Assembly (NCBI RefSeq): GCF_023283765.1
Contig: NZ_JAKILG010000002.1
Span: forward strand, 1-64,000
DNA from: Shewanella profunda
GTDB lineage: Bacteria; Pseudomonadota; Gammaproteobacteria; Enterobacterales; Shewanellaceae
Length of the DNA: 64,000 nucleotides
Direction: 5' to 3'
Under the pieces are notes generated by a model. That model did no database searches and was not told where the DNA came from. It was given only the letters and a program-made list of their open reading frames with translations. How positions within the stretch are numbered: the stretch's first letter is position 1; every line of letters begins with the position of its first letter. Positions 17,237-25,885 of the stretch are shown here, one piece after another. The position numbers and the translations under genes were made by a program.

Positions 17237-18136
17237 TTAAGCCATAGAAAACAATTCTGGCGACCTTGACTGCATAAACTCAATAAACACTCTCACCTTC
17301 AGCGGTTGCTGACTGCGTTGATGATACAAAATTGAAATCCGCCGCTGTTCACCCATCCATTCTGGTAATAATACTTTGAGTCGGCCCTCTTTAATCTGCT
17401 GTTTTACAAACAATTCAGGGCCGTACAAAATCCCACCATTATCCAATGCCGCCTCAATAGCACCATGTAAATCCGTCAATGTTAGCTTGGTCGGCCCATT
17501 AAAATAGAAGGATTCACCGTTTGGATGCTTTAAATGCCAATTAAATAATGGCCAAACTTTGATAAGTTGGTGCGCTTCTAAATCATTTGGATGGGTTAAC
17601 TTAGGTGCCTTTGCTAAATATTCTGGTGTAGCAAATAAACAGTAATCTAACTCGCCTAATGTGCTCGATACCCATGAAGAATCAGGCTGAGCGCCACCAA
17701 CAATCGCCACATCAATCCCTTTGTCGATCAAATCAACCAACTCATTGCTCTGGGATATATGCAGGCGAATATCAGGATACAAACGACCAAACTCATTAAG
17801 AGCTCGGATAAAGATGATAGAGATAATAGAAATCGGTGCGGCAATTCTCAACGTCCCTTCGGGTTTATCACTGCCAATGCCACTAAGCTCATCAAACTGG
17901 GCTATGACACTCTGATAACGCTGAAATAACGCTAATCCCTCTTCAGTCAACCTCAGTTTACGAGTGCTGCGCATAAAGAGTTGCTTATCGAGCTTTTCTT
18001 CTAATTTGGCTAACTTACGACTCACGGTCGCAATGGGCATATCCAACTCTTTGGCCGCCTGTGAAAAACTTCCTGCATTCACTAAGTGCACAAAAAGATA
18101 AAGAAGCTGTAATTCACCGCCCAAATCATCACTCAT
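17237..18136 (-). CDS. LysR-family transcriptional regulator
   Basis: A 299-aa LysR regulator. The winged helix-turn-helix is at residues about 10-65 (LVNAGSFSQAAKELDMPIAT, then VSRKLAKLEEKLDKQLF). The effector domain begins near 95 (GTLRIAAPISIISIIFIRAL). It is transcribed away from an AEC-family transporter with about 500 bases between them, the usual layout for a LysR protein and its target. The effector cannot be inferred. Confidence 0.9.
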   Translation of the reverse strand: MSDDLGGELQLLYLFVHLVNAGSFSQAAKELDMPIATVSRKLAKLEEKLDKQLFMRSTRKLRLTEEGLALFQRYQSVIAQFDELSGIGSDKPEGTLRIAAPISIISIIFIRALNEFGRLYPDIRLHISQSNELVDLIDKGIDVAIVGGAQPDSSWVSSTLGELDYCLFATPEYLAKAPKLTHPNDLEAHQLIKVWPLFNWHLKHPNGESFYFNGPTKLTLTDLHGAIEAALDNGGILYGPELFVKQQIKEGRLKVLLPEWMGEQRRISILYHQRSQQPLKVRVFIEFMQSRSPELFSMA

Positions 18137-18635
18137 ATCACATCCAAATTTTTATAGGCTACTTAGGTCTACATATCAACTATATTGCTAAATCATTGTA
18201 TTTCAAACATAGAATTATTATCTATCCCCCCACAGAACCTCATGCTGCAGGATCCAGCTACTGATGTTAACGGCATGCTGGACGGAGCGCCGAAGGGACA
18301 CCACTTCCGTGTTGCACCAATTCAAAAGGTGACCGACATTCTGTCATTGATGTACCTTGAATTGAAGCACTGTGAATTGAAGCACCGTGGACGCACCGAA
18401 ACTCGTATCTTGAGCTCGTTTGGGTATATACGACCATAGCGCAATAGTATCAGTTGCAAATGGTATGTTATTTTGCAGGACAATTTACTGCGCTAGTTCG
18501 AATATTACTAATTCAGTTATCGGTATAAATGAACTGCTAAATCTATTTAGTACAGGCATATGTATTTGGATCAAGATGGTACTCAATGAGCCTATCTTAC
18601 ATTGCGAATACCCAATCATAAGGATGAGTGAGGGA
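18137..18635. other. Intergenic region between the LysR gene and the AEC transporter
   Basis: About 500 bases. An open stretch around 18240-18430 on the plus strand reads DVNGMLDGAPKGHHFRVAP but has no start signal and no recognised family; it may be a gene fragment. A 15-base tandem duplication is at 18358-18387. The promoters for the divergent genes are presumably here. Confidence 0.4.
18358..18387. repeat. Fifteen-base tandem duplication
   Basis: TGAATTGAAGCAC occurs at 18358-18370 and 18373-18385, a 15-base period with two copies. It looks like recent slippage or duplication in non-coding DNA. Confidence 0.7.
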
Positions 18636-19598
18636 ATGACACTATTAACCCCGCTGTTTGCCGTCTTCGGGATAATGCTACTAGGTACACTAGTACAAAA
18701 ATTGAAACTTCTCCCCGTGGAAACGGATCAAGTATTAAACCAATATGTGTACTACATTGCCTTTCCTGCGATCATGCTAATCGCCCTAGCTCAGCAGCCA
18801 ATTAACGAAATCTTACAATGGGGATTTATTGTAGGCTATAGTGCAGCAATGCTAATTATCTACCTAATTTGTTTAGGTATTTCACTTATCGCCAACCCAA
18901 AAGAGCACGCGATTGCTACAATTAGAGCCCTAAATGCCACCTTTGGTAATACCGCGTTTATAGGTATTCCATTACTGATGATAATCTTTCCACAACAACA
19001 CAGTGCTTTAGTTGCTGCGGCCATTGCCAGTCTGCTATCGGTACTTATGTTTGCAGTCGCGCTAGTATCATTAGAACTTGCCACTAACACCCAAAGACAA
19101 CACCATGCCTTAGTCATAATGGCAATGGCTGTCGGTAAAAATCCTATCGTTATTGGTAGTTTGATTGGCGTAGGTATTTCGGCGCTGGAGATAAAACTGC
19201 CCTCAGGTCTGGCGCTAATGATCCAGCAAATAGGTAACACCTCAAGCCCCTGCGCCCTATTTGCTATTGGTATGGTACTCGCAAAAGCCATGCGGTATCA
19301 AAAGGATAGCAAGATTTTTAGTTTCTCAAACTTCCTAGAGTTAGGCCTAATCAACCTTTTTAAACTGGGTATACAGCCCGTGCTAGTCTACTTTATGTTG
19401 AAATACTGCGGTGTGCATGGCGATTATCTGATTATGGGCGTTATCCTCAGCGCACTGCCTACAGCAGCCAGCGTTTACTTGCTCGCCCAGCGCTACAATA
19501 CTCAGGCTTCAACCAGTGCTCAGGGCATTTTATTCGGCACCTTAGTCACTTTTTTCAGTCTGCCCATATTAGAAAGCCTAGTAAGAACCCATGCATAA
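18636..19598 (+). CDS. AEC-family (auxin efflux carrier) membrane transporter
   Basis: The ATG at 18636 gives 320 aa, the usual AEC length. The long in-frame extension upstream is non-conserved, so this start was chosen; AAGGA lies about 12 bases before it, and ATG 18624 is an alternative. The protein is almost entirely hydrophobic, with about ten membrane segments starting LLTPLFAVFGIMLLGTLVQ. The typical LNATFGNTAFIGIPLL motif is near residue 100. AEC proteins export or import organic acids such as malate or malonate, and amino-acid derivatives. Divergent from a LysR gene that probably controls it. Substrate unknown. Confidence 0.88.
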   Translation: MTLLTPLFAVFGIMLLGTLVQKLKLLPVETDQVLNQYVYYIAFPAIMLIALAQQPINEILQWGFIVGYSAAMLIIYLICLGISLIANPKEHAIATIRALNATFGNTAFIGIPLLMIIFPQQHSALVAAAIASLLSVLMFAVALVSLELATNTQRQHHALVIMAMAVGKNPIVIGSLIGVGISALEIKLPSGLALMIQQIGNTSSPCALFAIGMVLAKAMRYQKDSKIFSFSNFLELGLINLFKLGIQPVLVYFMLKYCGVHGDYLIMGVILSALPTAASVYLLAQRYNTQASTSAQGILFGTLVTFFSLPILESLVRTHA

Positions 19599-19656
19599 TC
19601 AGTTAATTGAAAGTATTTACCGCTAATTATGCCGATTATTTACCCAAGCCACTTTA

Positions 19657-19672
19657 CTGTATATAAAATCAG
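19657..19672 (+). promoter_or_regulatory. Second, weaker LexA (SOS) box upstream of recN
   Basis: CTGTATATAAAATCAG matches CTGT-N8-ACAG with one mismatch (TCAG), 22 bases upstream of the perfect box. Double LexA boxes are known for recN in enterobacteria. Confidence 0.6.
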
Positions 19673-19678
19673 TATATA

Positions 19679-19694
19679 CTGTTTATCAATACAG
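19679..19694 (+). promoter_or_regulatory. LexA (SOS) box of recN
   Basis: CTGTTTATCAATACAG is a perfect CTGT-N8-ACAG match, 32 bases before the recN ATG. It indicates SOS repression by LexA. Confidence 0.9.
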
Positions 19695-19726
19695 TGGTTT
19701 GGTATATTTTTCGACAGGAATTCACT

Positions 19727-21385
19727 ATGCTTTGCCAACTCAGCATTAACAACTTCGCTATCGTCCGTTTTTTAGAACTGGATTTTCGCCCCGGCATGAC
19801 CAGCATCACAGGTGAAACCGGTGCGGGTAAATCGATTGCCATCGATGCACTAGGTCTATGCCTAGGCAATCGTGCCGATGCCAGCAGTGTTCGCCCAGGA
19901 GCCAATAAAACCGAGGTCAGCGCCCGCTTTTCCTTGGATGATATTCCATTGGCTAAACGTTGGTTAGAAGACAACGATCTTGAACTCGATGATGAGTGTA
20001 TCCTACGTCGCACTATCGGTAGCGATGGCCGCTCACGCGCCTACATCAATGGTAATCCAGTGCCGCTGACACAACTCAAATTATTGGGTCAGTTGCTTAT
20101 AGGTATCCACGGCCAGCATGCTCACCATGCGATGTTAAAGAGCGAACATCAACTCACCCTGCTCGACAGTTATGCCAACCACAGATTACTTATCGATACG
20201 GTTGCCGCAAGTTTTCAACGCTGCAAACAAATTGAAGCCGATCTAAAACAACTCGAAGCCTCTCAGCATGAACGGATTGCCCGTAAACAATTAGTGCAAT
20301 ATCAAGTAGAAGAACTCGATGAGTTTGATCTTAAAGTCGATGAATTCGAGGAAATTGAACAAGAGCACAAACGCTTAGCCAATGGCACTGAGCTCATTGA
20401 TACCTGTCAGGCGAGTCTTGATCTACTGACAGATGGCGAAGAAAATAATATTGAGTCACTACTTAATCGCGTCGTTTCCCTTGCAGAAGATCTGCAAAGC
20501 TACGATCCCGCATTAAGCAATGTCAGCACTATGTTGAACGATGCCTTAATCCAAGTACAAGAAAGTGCAGGCGAATTACAGCACTATTTGAGTAAGCTTG
20601 AACTCGATCCGACCCATTTCGCCTATTTAGAAGAACGGCTATCAAAAGCCATGCAACTGGCGCGTAAGCACCATGTCAGCCCAAATAAACTGGCGGAACA
20701 TCATCTAGCATTAAAAGCAGAGCTCAGCACCTTAGACAGTGATGAAAGCAAACTCGAAGAAGTTCAGCAACAAGTCGAAGCGAGCAGAGCAGCTTACCTT
20801 AGCAATGCCCAAAAGCTCAGCCAAAGCCGTGCCAGATATGCTAAAGAGCTCGATAAGCTAGTGACTCAATCAATCCACGAACTGAATATGCCTAAGGGTA
20901 AATTTACTATTGAAGTCAATTTCCACCCAGAGCAAATGTCAGCCAACGGCAGTGACAATATCGAATTTATGGTAACCACTAACCCTGGCCAACCCTTGCA
21001 ACCTATTTCTAAAGTGGCTTCAGGTGGTGAACTTTCACGGATAGGGTTAGGCATTCAAGTGATTACGGCGAAGAAAGTTGCCACACCGACATTGATCTTC
21101 GATGAGGTGGATGTTGGGATCTCAGGACCTACCGCCGCAGTGGTAGGCCGAATGCTGCGCAGCTTAGGGGAATCGACCCAAGTGCTGTGTGTGACTCACT
21201 TGCCTCAAGTCGCAGGTAATGGTCATCAACATATGTTCGTCGATAAATTTAATAAGGCGGGAAGCACTGAGACCACAATGAAGTCGCTCGATCGTGAGCA
21301 ACGCATTCAAGAACTCGCAAGATTGTTAGGCGGCGATACCATCACCAGCAATACCCTAGCGAACGCAAGGGAACTGCTGCAATAA
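19727..21385 (+). CDS. recN: DNA repair protein RecN
   Basis: A 552-aa SMC-like ATPase acting in double-strand break repair. The ATG at 19727 (MLCQLSINN) with AGGAATT upstream is the usual start; the TTG-type extension at 19694 overlaps the LexA box. Walker A GETGAGKS is near residue 30. Two long coiled-coil arms flank a central hinge (about 165-370). The ABC signature ASGGELSRIGLGIQ and Walker B LIFDEVDVGISG are in the C-terminal third. Two LexA boxes directly upstream show SOS control. Confidence 0.97.
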   Translation: MLCQLSINNFAIVRFLELDFRPGMTSITGETGAGKSIAIDALGLCLGNRADASSVRPGANKTEVSARFSLDDIPLAKRWLEDNDLELDDECILRRTIGSDGRSRAYINGNPVPLTQLKLLGQLLIGIHGQHAHHAMLKSEHQLTLLDSYANHRLLIDTVAASFQRCKQIEADLKQLEASQHERIARKQLVQYQVEELDEFDLKVDEFEEIEQEHKRLANGTELIDTCQASLDLLTDGEENNIESLLNRVVSLAEDLQSYDPALSNVSTMLNDALIQVQESAGELQHYLSKLELDPTHFAYLEERLSKAMQLARKHHVSPNKLAEHHLALKAELSTLDSDESKLEEVQQQVEASRAAYLSNAQKLSQSRARYAKELDKLVTQSIHELNMPKGKFTIEVNFHPEQMSANGSDNIEFMVTTNPGQPLQPISKVASGGELSRIGLGIQVITAKKVATPTLIFDEVDVGISGPTAAVVGRMLRSLGESTQVLCVTHLPQVAGNGHQHMFVDKFNKAGSTETTMKSLDREQRIQELARLLGGDTITSNTLANARELLQ

Positions 21386-21456
21386 CAGAAATAAAGCAGA
21401 TAAGGTACAAAGTCACTAAACGACTCTAAATTTCCAAAATCTGCAAAATAAAAACT

Positions 21457-21503
21457 AAGGGCTAGCTGTTAGCAATGTTAGTTAAAACACCACACTAGCC
21501 CTT
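21457..21503 (-). terminator. Possible terminator overlapping the end of pgpA
   Basis: AAGGGCTAG (21457-21465) and CTAGCCCTT (21495-21503) pair perfectly across a 29-base loop that contains the pgpA stop. On the minus strand it is followed by AGTTTTTATTTTG. The long loop makes this only a moderate candidate. Confidence 0.45.
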
Positions 21504-21978
21504 GCAGACAAATAAACGCAAATACGCCGGCCAAAACATCGTCGATCATAATGCCAAAGCCACCATGGACTTTGGCATCAAGCCAACGAATAGGCCAAGG
21601 CTTGATGATATCGAAAAAGCGAAATAGACCAAAGCCGACTAACAACCAAATCCAGCCTGCAGGTGCCGCTATCATAGTAATGAGTAGTCCAGTCACTTCA
21701 TCCCATACAATCGCACCATGGTCATGCACCCCCATATCTTTAGCGGCTTGACCACAAATGTAAATGCCTGCCAAAGCAGCGAATACAGTCAAACCCAAAT
21801 ACCACCCCAGAGGCAGCGGTGCTAAGAGTAAATATAAAGGGATTGCGGCTAAAGTACCAAAAGTCCCCGGCGCCTTTGCGGCAAGCCCACTGCCGAAACC
21901 TAAGGCCAAAAAGTGCACAGGATTTTTTAATGATAGGCGAGTTAACACCTGATCCTTTGACAACCATTTCATTAACAT
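21478..21978 (-). CDS. pgpA: Phosphatidylglycerophosphatase A
   Basis: A 166-aa inner-membrane phosphatase that removes phosphate from phosphatidylglycerophosphate to give phosphatidylglycerol. The N-terminal LALGFGSGLAAKAPGTFGTLA and the acidic WDEVTGLLI and DDVLAGVFA motifs are typical of PgpA. Several hydrophobic segments are present. It starts 9 bases after thiL, the same order as in enterobacteria, so the two are co-transcribed. Confidence 0.95.
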   Translation of the reverse strand: MLMKWLSKDQVLTRLSLKNPVHFLALGFGSGLAAKAPGTFGTLAAIPLYLLLAPLPLGWYLGLTVFAALAGIYICGQAAKDMGVHDHGAIVWDEVTGLLITMIAAPAGWIWLLVGFGLFRFFDIIKPWPIRWLDAKVHGGFGIMIDDVLAGVFAFICLQGLVWCFN

Positions 21979-21987
21979 GCTCTTCGA

Positions 21988-22959
21988 TTAAAAGTGCTCG
22001 AAACCGTGATACGGCGGCGTAAAGGGCTCACCATTGAGTTGCAACTTGAGCTTACTGCCCGCACAGATTTGTCCAACACGAACAAACTTTGCCCCTGCAT
22101 GGCTCAAGGCGGTCTCAAGCGCGCCTTTTTGGGACTCAGGAACCGTAAACAGCAGTTCATAATCCTCGCCACCGGTCAGAGCATAACCCAAGGCATGTTC
22201 ATCGCTAACGGTATCTTGCATCGCGCGGGACAGGGGAATATTAGCCACATCGACAACAGCTCCCACCGCAGAAGCCTTAAGTACATGACCGATATCCGAG
22301 ATAAATCCATCGGATAGGTCGATAGCACTAGAGGCTAATGAACGCAATGCTTGGCCCGCTAATACCCTTGGCGTCGGACGATAATGACGGTTGATTAGGA
22401 ATTCTTTATGTTCAGCTCTGGCGTGTTGAGTGCCTCGAATGATATCTAGCCCTAAGGCAGAATCTCCGAGTGTACCTGTGACATAAATCCAATCACCCGC
22501 TTTAGCACCATGACGGGTGAGCGCTTTCCCCTGAGGAACTTGTCCATGCACTGTGATGTTAATAGCTCTGGGACCACGAGTGGTATCACCACCAATTAAG
22601 GCAATACCATAGTAGTCAGCAGCCTCAAATAAACCTTCGCTAAAACCACTGAGCCAAATTTCATCCACTTCAGGCAGCGTTAAGGCAAGCGTCATCCACG
22701 CAGGTTCGGCGCCCATGGCAGCCAGATCGGATAAGTTTACGGCTAAGGCTTTATAACCTAAGGCAGCAGGAGGAATATCGGGGAAAAAGTGGACATTTTC
22801 GACTAAGGTGTCGCAGGAGATTGCAATCGACTTGTTTTCCGCGGGTTGCACTAAAGCGCAATCGTCGCCGATGCCAAGCTTCACATCACGGCGAGTGGGG
22901 CCGCGGTTGTTAAAATAACATTCAATTAATTGGAATTCTTTCACTGTACAGTTTGGCAC
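21988..22959 (-). CDS. thiL: Thiamine-monophosphate kinase ThiL
   Basis: A 323-aa kinase that phosphorylates thiamine monophosphate to the active cofactor thiamine diphosphate. LGIGDDCALV, VNLSDLAAMGAEPAWMTLAL, LIGGDTTRGP and SAIDLSDGFISDIGH are the conserved AIR-synthase-fold motifs. Both possible starts are GTG: 22959 (MPNCTV) or 22944 (MKEFQLIECYF). The second matches the usual ThiL N-terminus better; neither has a strong ribosome site. It is separated from nusB by a terminator-like palindrome, so it may have its own promoter. Confidence 0.95.
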   Translation of the reverse strand: MPNCTVKEFQLIECYFNNRGPTRRDVKLGIGDDCALVQPAENKSIAISCDTLVENVHFFPDIPPAALGYKALAVNLSDLAAMGAEPAWMTLALTLPEVDEIWLSGFSEGLFEAADYYGIALIGGDTTRGPRAINITVHGQVPQGKALTRHGAKAGDWIYVTGTLGDSALGLDIIRGTQHARAEHKEFLINRHYRPTPRVLAGQALRSLASSAIDLSDGFISDIGHVLKASAVGAVVDVANIPLSRAMQDTVSDEHALGYALTGGEDYELLFTVPESQKGALETALSHAGAKFVRVGQICAGSKLKLQLNGEPFTPPYHGFEHF

Positions 22960-22991
22960 GACTTACATCGGCCACCTTTGTTAGCAATGAA

Positions 22992-23015
22992 AAACGGTAT
23001 CCTAGGATACCGTTT
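22992..23015 (-). terminator. Terminator after nusB
   Basis: AAACGGTATCC and GGATACCGTTT form a perfect palindrome around CTAG. On the minus strand it is followed by TTCATTG after a run of T. It lies 7 bases after the nusB stop and would end the riboflavin operon. Confidence 0.75.
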
Positions 23016-23022
23016 GTCTTTA

Positions 23023-23427
23023 TTACTTGCGTGCAACCAGTTTGTCGAGCAGTCCGTTCACAAACTTATGACTCTCGTCCGCACCGAAAGCTTTTGCCAA
23101 CTCAATCGCTTCGTTAATCGCGACCTTGTAGGGCACATCTTTACGGAAAGTCAGCTCATAGGTCGCTAAACGTACTATGGCTTTTTCTACTGGAGACACC
23201 TCATCGATCGGGCGTTCCAGATGCGGGATGATAAGCTCATCCAATTGGGTTTTCTTCGTTGCAACGCCTGAAAATAGCTCACGAAAATAAGCTACGTCCA
23301 CACCGTCGAGACTCTGCTCAGTTAAAAACTCATGCTCGATATCGGCAATGTTATTCCCGCTTAGTTGCCATGAATAGATGGCTTGAACGGCTAAACGGCG
23401 GGCCTTGCGGCGCTCAGAAGGCTTCAT
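23023..23427 (-). CDS. nusB: Transcription antitermination factor NusB
   Basis: A 134-aa all-helical protein, the normal NusB length. It binds boxA RNA with NusE (S10) and supports rRNA antitermination. Characteristic segments are the Arg-rich N-terminus [18 protein letters not shown], the central [17 protein letters not shown] and the terminal [20 protein letters not shown]. It follows ribH by 14 bases in the rib operon, a common arrangement. Confidence 0.97.
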   Translation of the reverse strand: MKPSERRKARRLAVQAIYSWQLSGNNIADIEHEFLTEQSLDGVDVAYFRELFSGVATKKTQLDELIIPHLERPIDEVSPVEKAIVRLATYELTFRKDVPYKVAINEAIELAKAFGADESHKFVNGLLDKLVARK

Positions 23428-23441
23428 TATTTTTCCTACTA

Positions 23442-23918
23442 TTACAACTGTTGTTCAAGTTCTTGCAGAACATTGACCATTTCTAGCAGGCTTAAAGCAG
23501 CTTCGCCGCCTTTATTACCCGCTTTGGTACCTGAACGTTCAATCGCTTGTTCTATGGTATCTGTGGTCAAAACACCGAAGGCAACAGGCAGATCAAATTC
23601 TAAAGCAACTTGAGCTAGACCTTTATTACATTCGCCTGCAACAAAATCAAAATGAGGAGTACCACCACGGATCACCGCACCTAATGCGATAATACCGTCG
23701 AATTTACCACTGGCAGCTACGCGACGCGCAGCTAGCGGCAACTCAACCGCACCTGGTACACGGACAACAGTGATATTGTCGTCGCTGACTTGGCCAAAAC
23801 GTTTCAGCGTGTCAAGTGCACCTTCAAGCAAGCTCTCAACTAAAAAGCTGTTGAAACGCGAAATTACAATCGCAACTTTGGCATTTTTCGCTTCGATATT
23901 ACCTTGAACTACGTTCAT
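23442..23918 (-). CDS. ribH: 6,7-dimethyl-8-ribityllumazine synthase
   Basis: A 158-aa lumazine synthase (also called RibE in E. coli). It condenses the ribityl-aminopyrimidine with 3,4-dihydroxybutanone 4-phosphate, the step before riboflavin synthase. Conserved motifs are [39 protein letters not shown] with the catalytic His, and [22 protein letters not shown]. It lies between ribBX and nusB on the same strand. Confidence 0.97.
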
Positions 23919-24048
23919 TATCTTACCTAATTTAGCTAAAGCACCCAGCTCGGGGCGAAAAGTGGCGACATGATATCACAGCAAATTGCCCAGAGCCCTA
24001 TGCAAATTATCAGAAATTGTTAATTTTACTTCGGTGTAACTTTGGGTT

Positions 24049-25152
24049 TCAGTCCGCCACATACTCGGTCACTTCAAGGCCAAAGCCAGAAAGCGAATGG
24101 TAACGTTTAGGCGAGCTAAGCAGGCGCATCTTAGTCACGCCAAGGCTGGCGAGGATTTGCGAACCCACACCCACACGGCGCGACGTCCCCTGCCATTTTG
24201 CAGAAGCAGGTGCTTGACCTTGATCTTCGGCTTCAAAGGCTTTCACCTTAGAAAGGATTTCACAGGGATGTTCTTGATTCCCGAGTAAAACCAATACGCC
24301 ACCTTCTGCAGAAATACGCTCCATCGCCTTTTCGAGTGGCCAGCTGCGTTGCTGATCGCGCTCTGAATGGAGTAAATCGTTAAAAGTATTTTGCAAATGC
24401 ACGCGCACCAAACAATCTGCTTTCACCTCACCTTTGACTAGGGCAAAGTGCAGTTGATTGTCGATAGTGTCTCTAAAGGTCACCATATCAAACTCACCGA
24501 AACGGGTCGGCAATTTGCATTTAGCTTCACGCACAACCGTAGTTTCTTTGGTGTTGCGATATTCAATTAATGCCGCAATAGTGCCAATTTTGACGCCGTG
24601 CAACTCGGAGAAAATTTCTAAATCTGGGCGACGAGCCATAGTGCCGTCTTCATTCAAAATTTCAACGATAACGCCCGATGGTTCAAGTCCCGCAAGACGG
24701 GCTAAATCGCAGCCCGCTTCTGTGTGCCCGGCGCGAATTAATACACCGCCGTCCTGTGCCATTAACGGGAAGATGTGCCCTGGTTGCACTAAATCAGCCG
24801 CTTTAGCCTCTTTAGCCACAGCCGTTTTTACCGTCACGGCGCGATCGTGGGCCGAAATACCGGTCGTCACGCCCTCCGCCGCTTCAATAGAAACCGTAAA
24901 GTTAGTTGAGAACTGGGCGTTATTATTCGTGACCATTAAGGGCAGATTTAACTGCTGGCAACGGGCTTTGGTCATGGTCTGGCAAATGAGCCCACGGCCA
25001 TATTTGGCCATAAAGTTAATCGCTTCTGGCGTCACCATTTCGGCCGCCATGATCAAGTCACCTTCATTTTCTCTGTCTTCGTCATCCATCAAAATAACCA
25101 TTTTGCCTTGACGAATATCTTCGATGATCTCTTCTATACTGTGCAGCGCCAT
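24049..25152 (-). CDS. ribBX: RibBX: DHBP synthase fused to a degenerate GTP cyclohydrolase II-like domain
   Basis: A 367-aa fusion. The N-terminal half (1-205) is an intact 3,4-dihydroxy-2-butanone-4-phosphate synthase with [30 protein letters not shown] and [15 protein letters not shown]. The C-terminal half is aligned with GTP cyclohydrolase II. However, where the zinc-binding Cys motif (C-x10-CxC) and following catalytic residues should be, it has [19 protein letters not shown], with no such cysteines. It therefore should not hydrolyse GTP. This is the RibBX variant known from Proteobacteria; a separate ribA is expected elsewhere. It sits between riboflavin synthase and ribH. No FMN riboswitch was seen upstream. 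Confidence 0.93.
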   Translation of the reverse strand: MALHSIEEIIEDIRQGKMVILMDDEDRENEGDLIMAAEMVTPEAINFMAKYGRGLICQTMTKARCQQLNLPLMVTNNNAQFSTNFTVSIEAAEGVTTGISAHDRAVTVKTAVAKEAKAADLVQPGHIFPLMAQDGGVLIRAGHTEAGCDLARLAGLEPSGVIVEILNEDGTMARRPDLEIFSELHGVKIGTIAALIEYRNTKETTVVREAKCKLPTRFGEFDMVTFRDTIDNQLHFALVKGEVKADCLVRVHLQNTFNDLLHSERDQQRSWPLEKAMERISAEGGVLVLLGNQEHPCEILSKVKAFEAEDQGQAPASAKWQGTSRRVGVGSQILASLGVTKMRLLSSPKRYHSLSGFGLEVTEYVAD

Positions 25153-25217
25153 TGTAGGACCTTATGATTTTGCTGTTGTTATGAAATTCTATACGTAAGT
25201 ATGGTTATTACCAGTGC

Positions 25218-25874
25218 CTAACGCACAAACCCAGCACGGGCTAACATTTCCATGGTGACGCCACCGCTCTTACTGTCTTTGCCATCAAAACTCATCAAGC
25301 GTTCTAGATAACGGGCGATTAAATCCACTTCGATATTCACCTTATCACCCGCTTGCAGGTCGATTAACGTGGTTTCACCTGCGGTATGCGGCACTATGGT
25401 CAAGCGGAATCGGCTGCCATCCACTTCGTTAACCGTCAAACTCACGCCATCAATGGTGATGGAACCTTTATGGGCAATGTAACGCCCAAGCTCTGCGGGG
25501 GCGGCTAACCAAAACTCGATAGCTTGACCACGCACTAAGCGTTGCTCAACCGTTGCAATACCGTCGACATGGCCGCTAACCATATGGCCGCCTAAGCGTG
25601 TGGTTGGGGTGACGGCCTTTTCAAGATTCACCTTAGTGCCCACTTTATAGTTGGCAAACCCAGTTAGACTCACTGTTTCCGCTGAAACATCAGCCACATA
25701 ACCGTCGGCTAATTGCTGCACAACCGTTAAGCACACTCCGTTAGTGGCAATACTGTCGCCTAAGCGCACATCATTTAAATCCAATTTGCCACTTGCCACG
25801 GTCAGGCGAATATCATCGCCTTTACGCTCCAGTTTGCGCAGGGTGCCAACGGCTTCAATAATCCCAGTAAACAT
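25218..25874 (-). CDS. ribE: Riboflavin synthase, alpha subunit
   Basis: A 218-aa protein (RibC in E. coli). It dismutates two molecules of dimethyl-ribityllumazine into riboflavin and the diaminopyrimidine. The MFTGIIEAVG start is diagnostic, and the two internal repeats are visible: GDSIATNGVCLTV in the first half and GSITIDGVSLTVNEV in the second, each with LGGHMVSGHVDG- or IARYLERL-type segments. It starts 11 bases after ribD, so it is co-transcribed. Confidence 0.97.
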   Translation of the reverse strand: MFTGIIEAVGTLRKLERKGDDIRLTVASGKLDLNDVRLGDSIATNGVCLTVVQQLADGYVADVSAETVSLTGFANYKVGTKVNLEKAVTPTTRLGGHMVSGHVDGIATVEQRLVRGQAIEFWLAAPAELGRYIAHKGSITIDGVSLTVNEVDGSRFRLTIVPHTAGETTLIDLQAGDKVNIEVDLIARYLERLMSFDGKDSKSGGVTMEMLARAGFVR

Positions 25875-25885
25875 GGTTAACTCAC

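Noticed and set aside
18240-18300. Engineered or vector-like cluster of restriction sites (CTGCAGGATCC, GTTAAC, GCATGC)
   Set aside because: These six-base sites are close together by chance. The surrounding sequence is ordinary and has no vector features.
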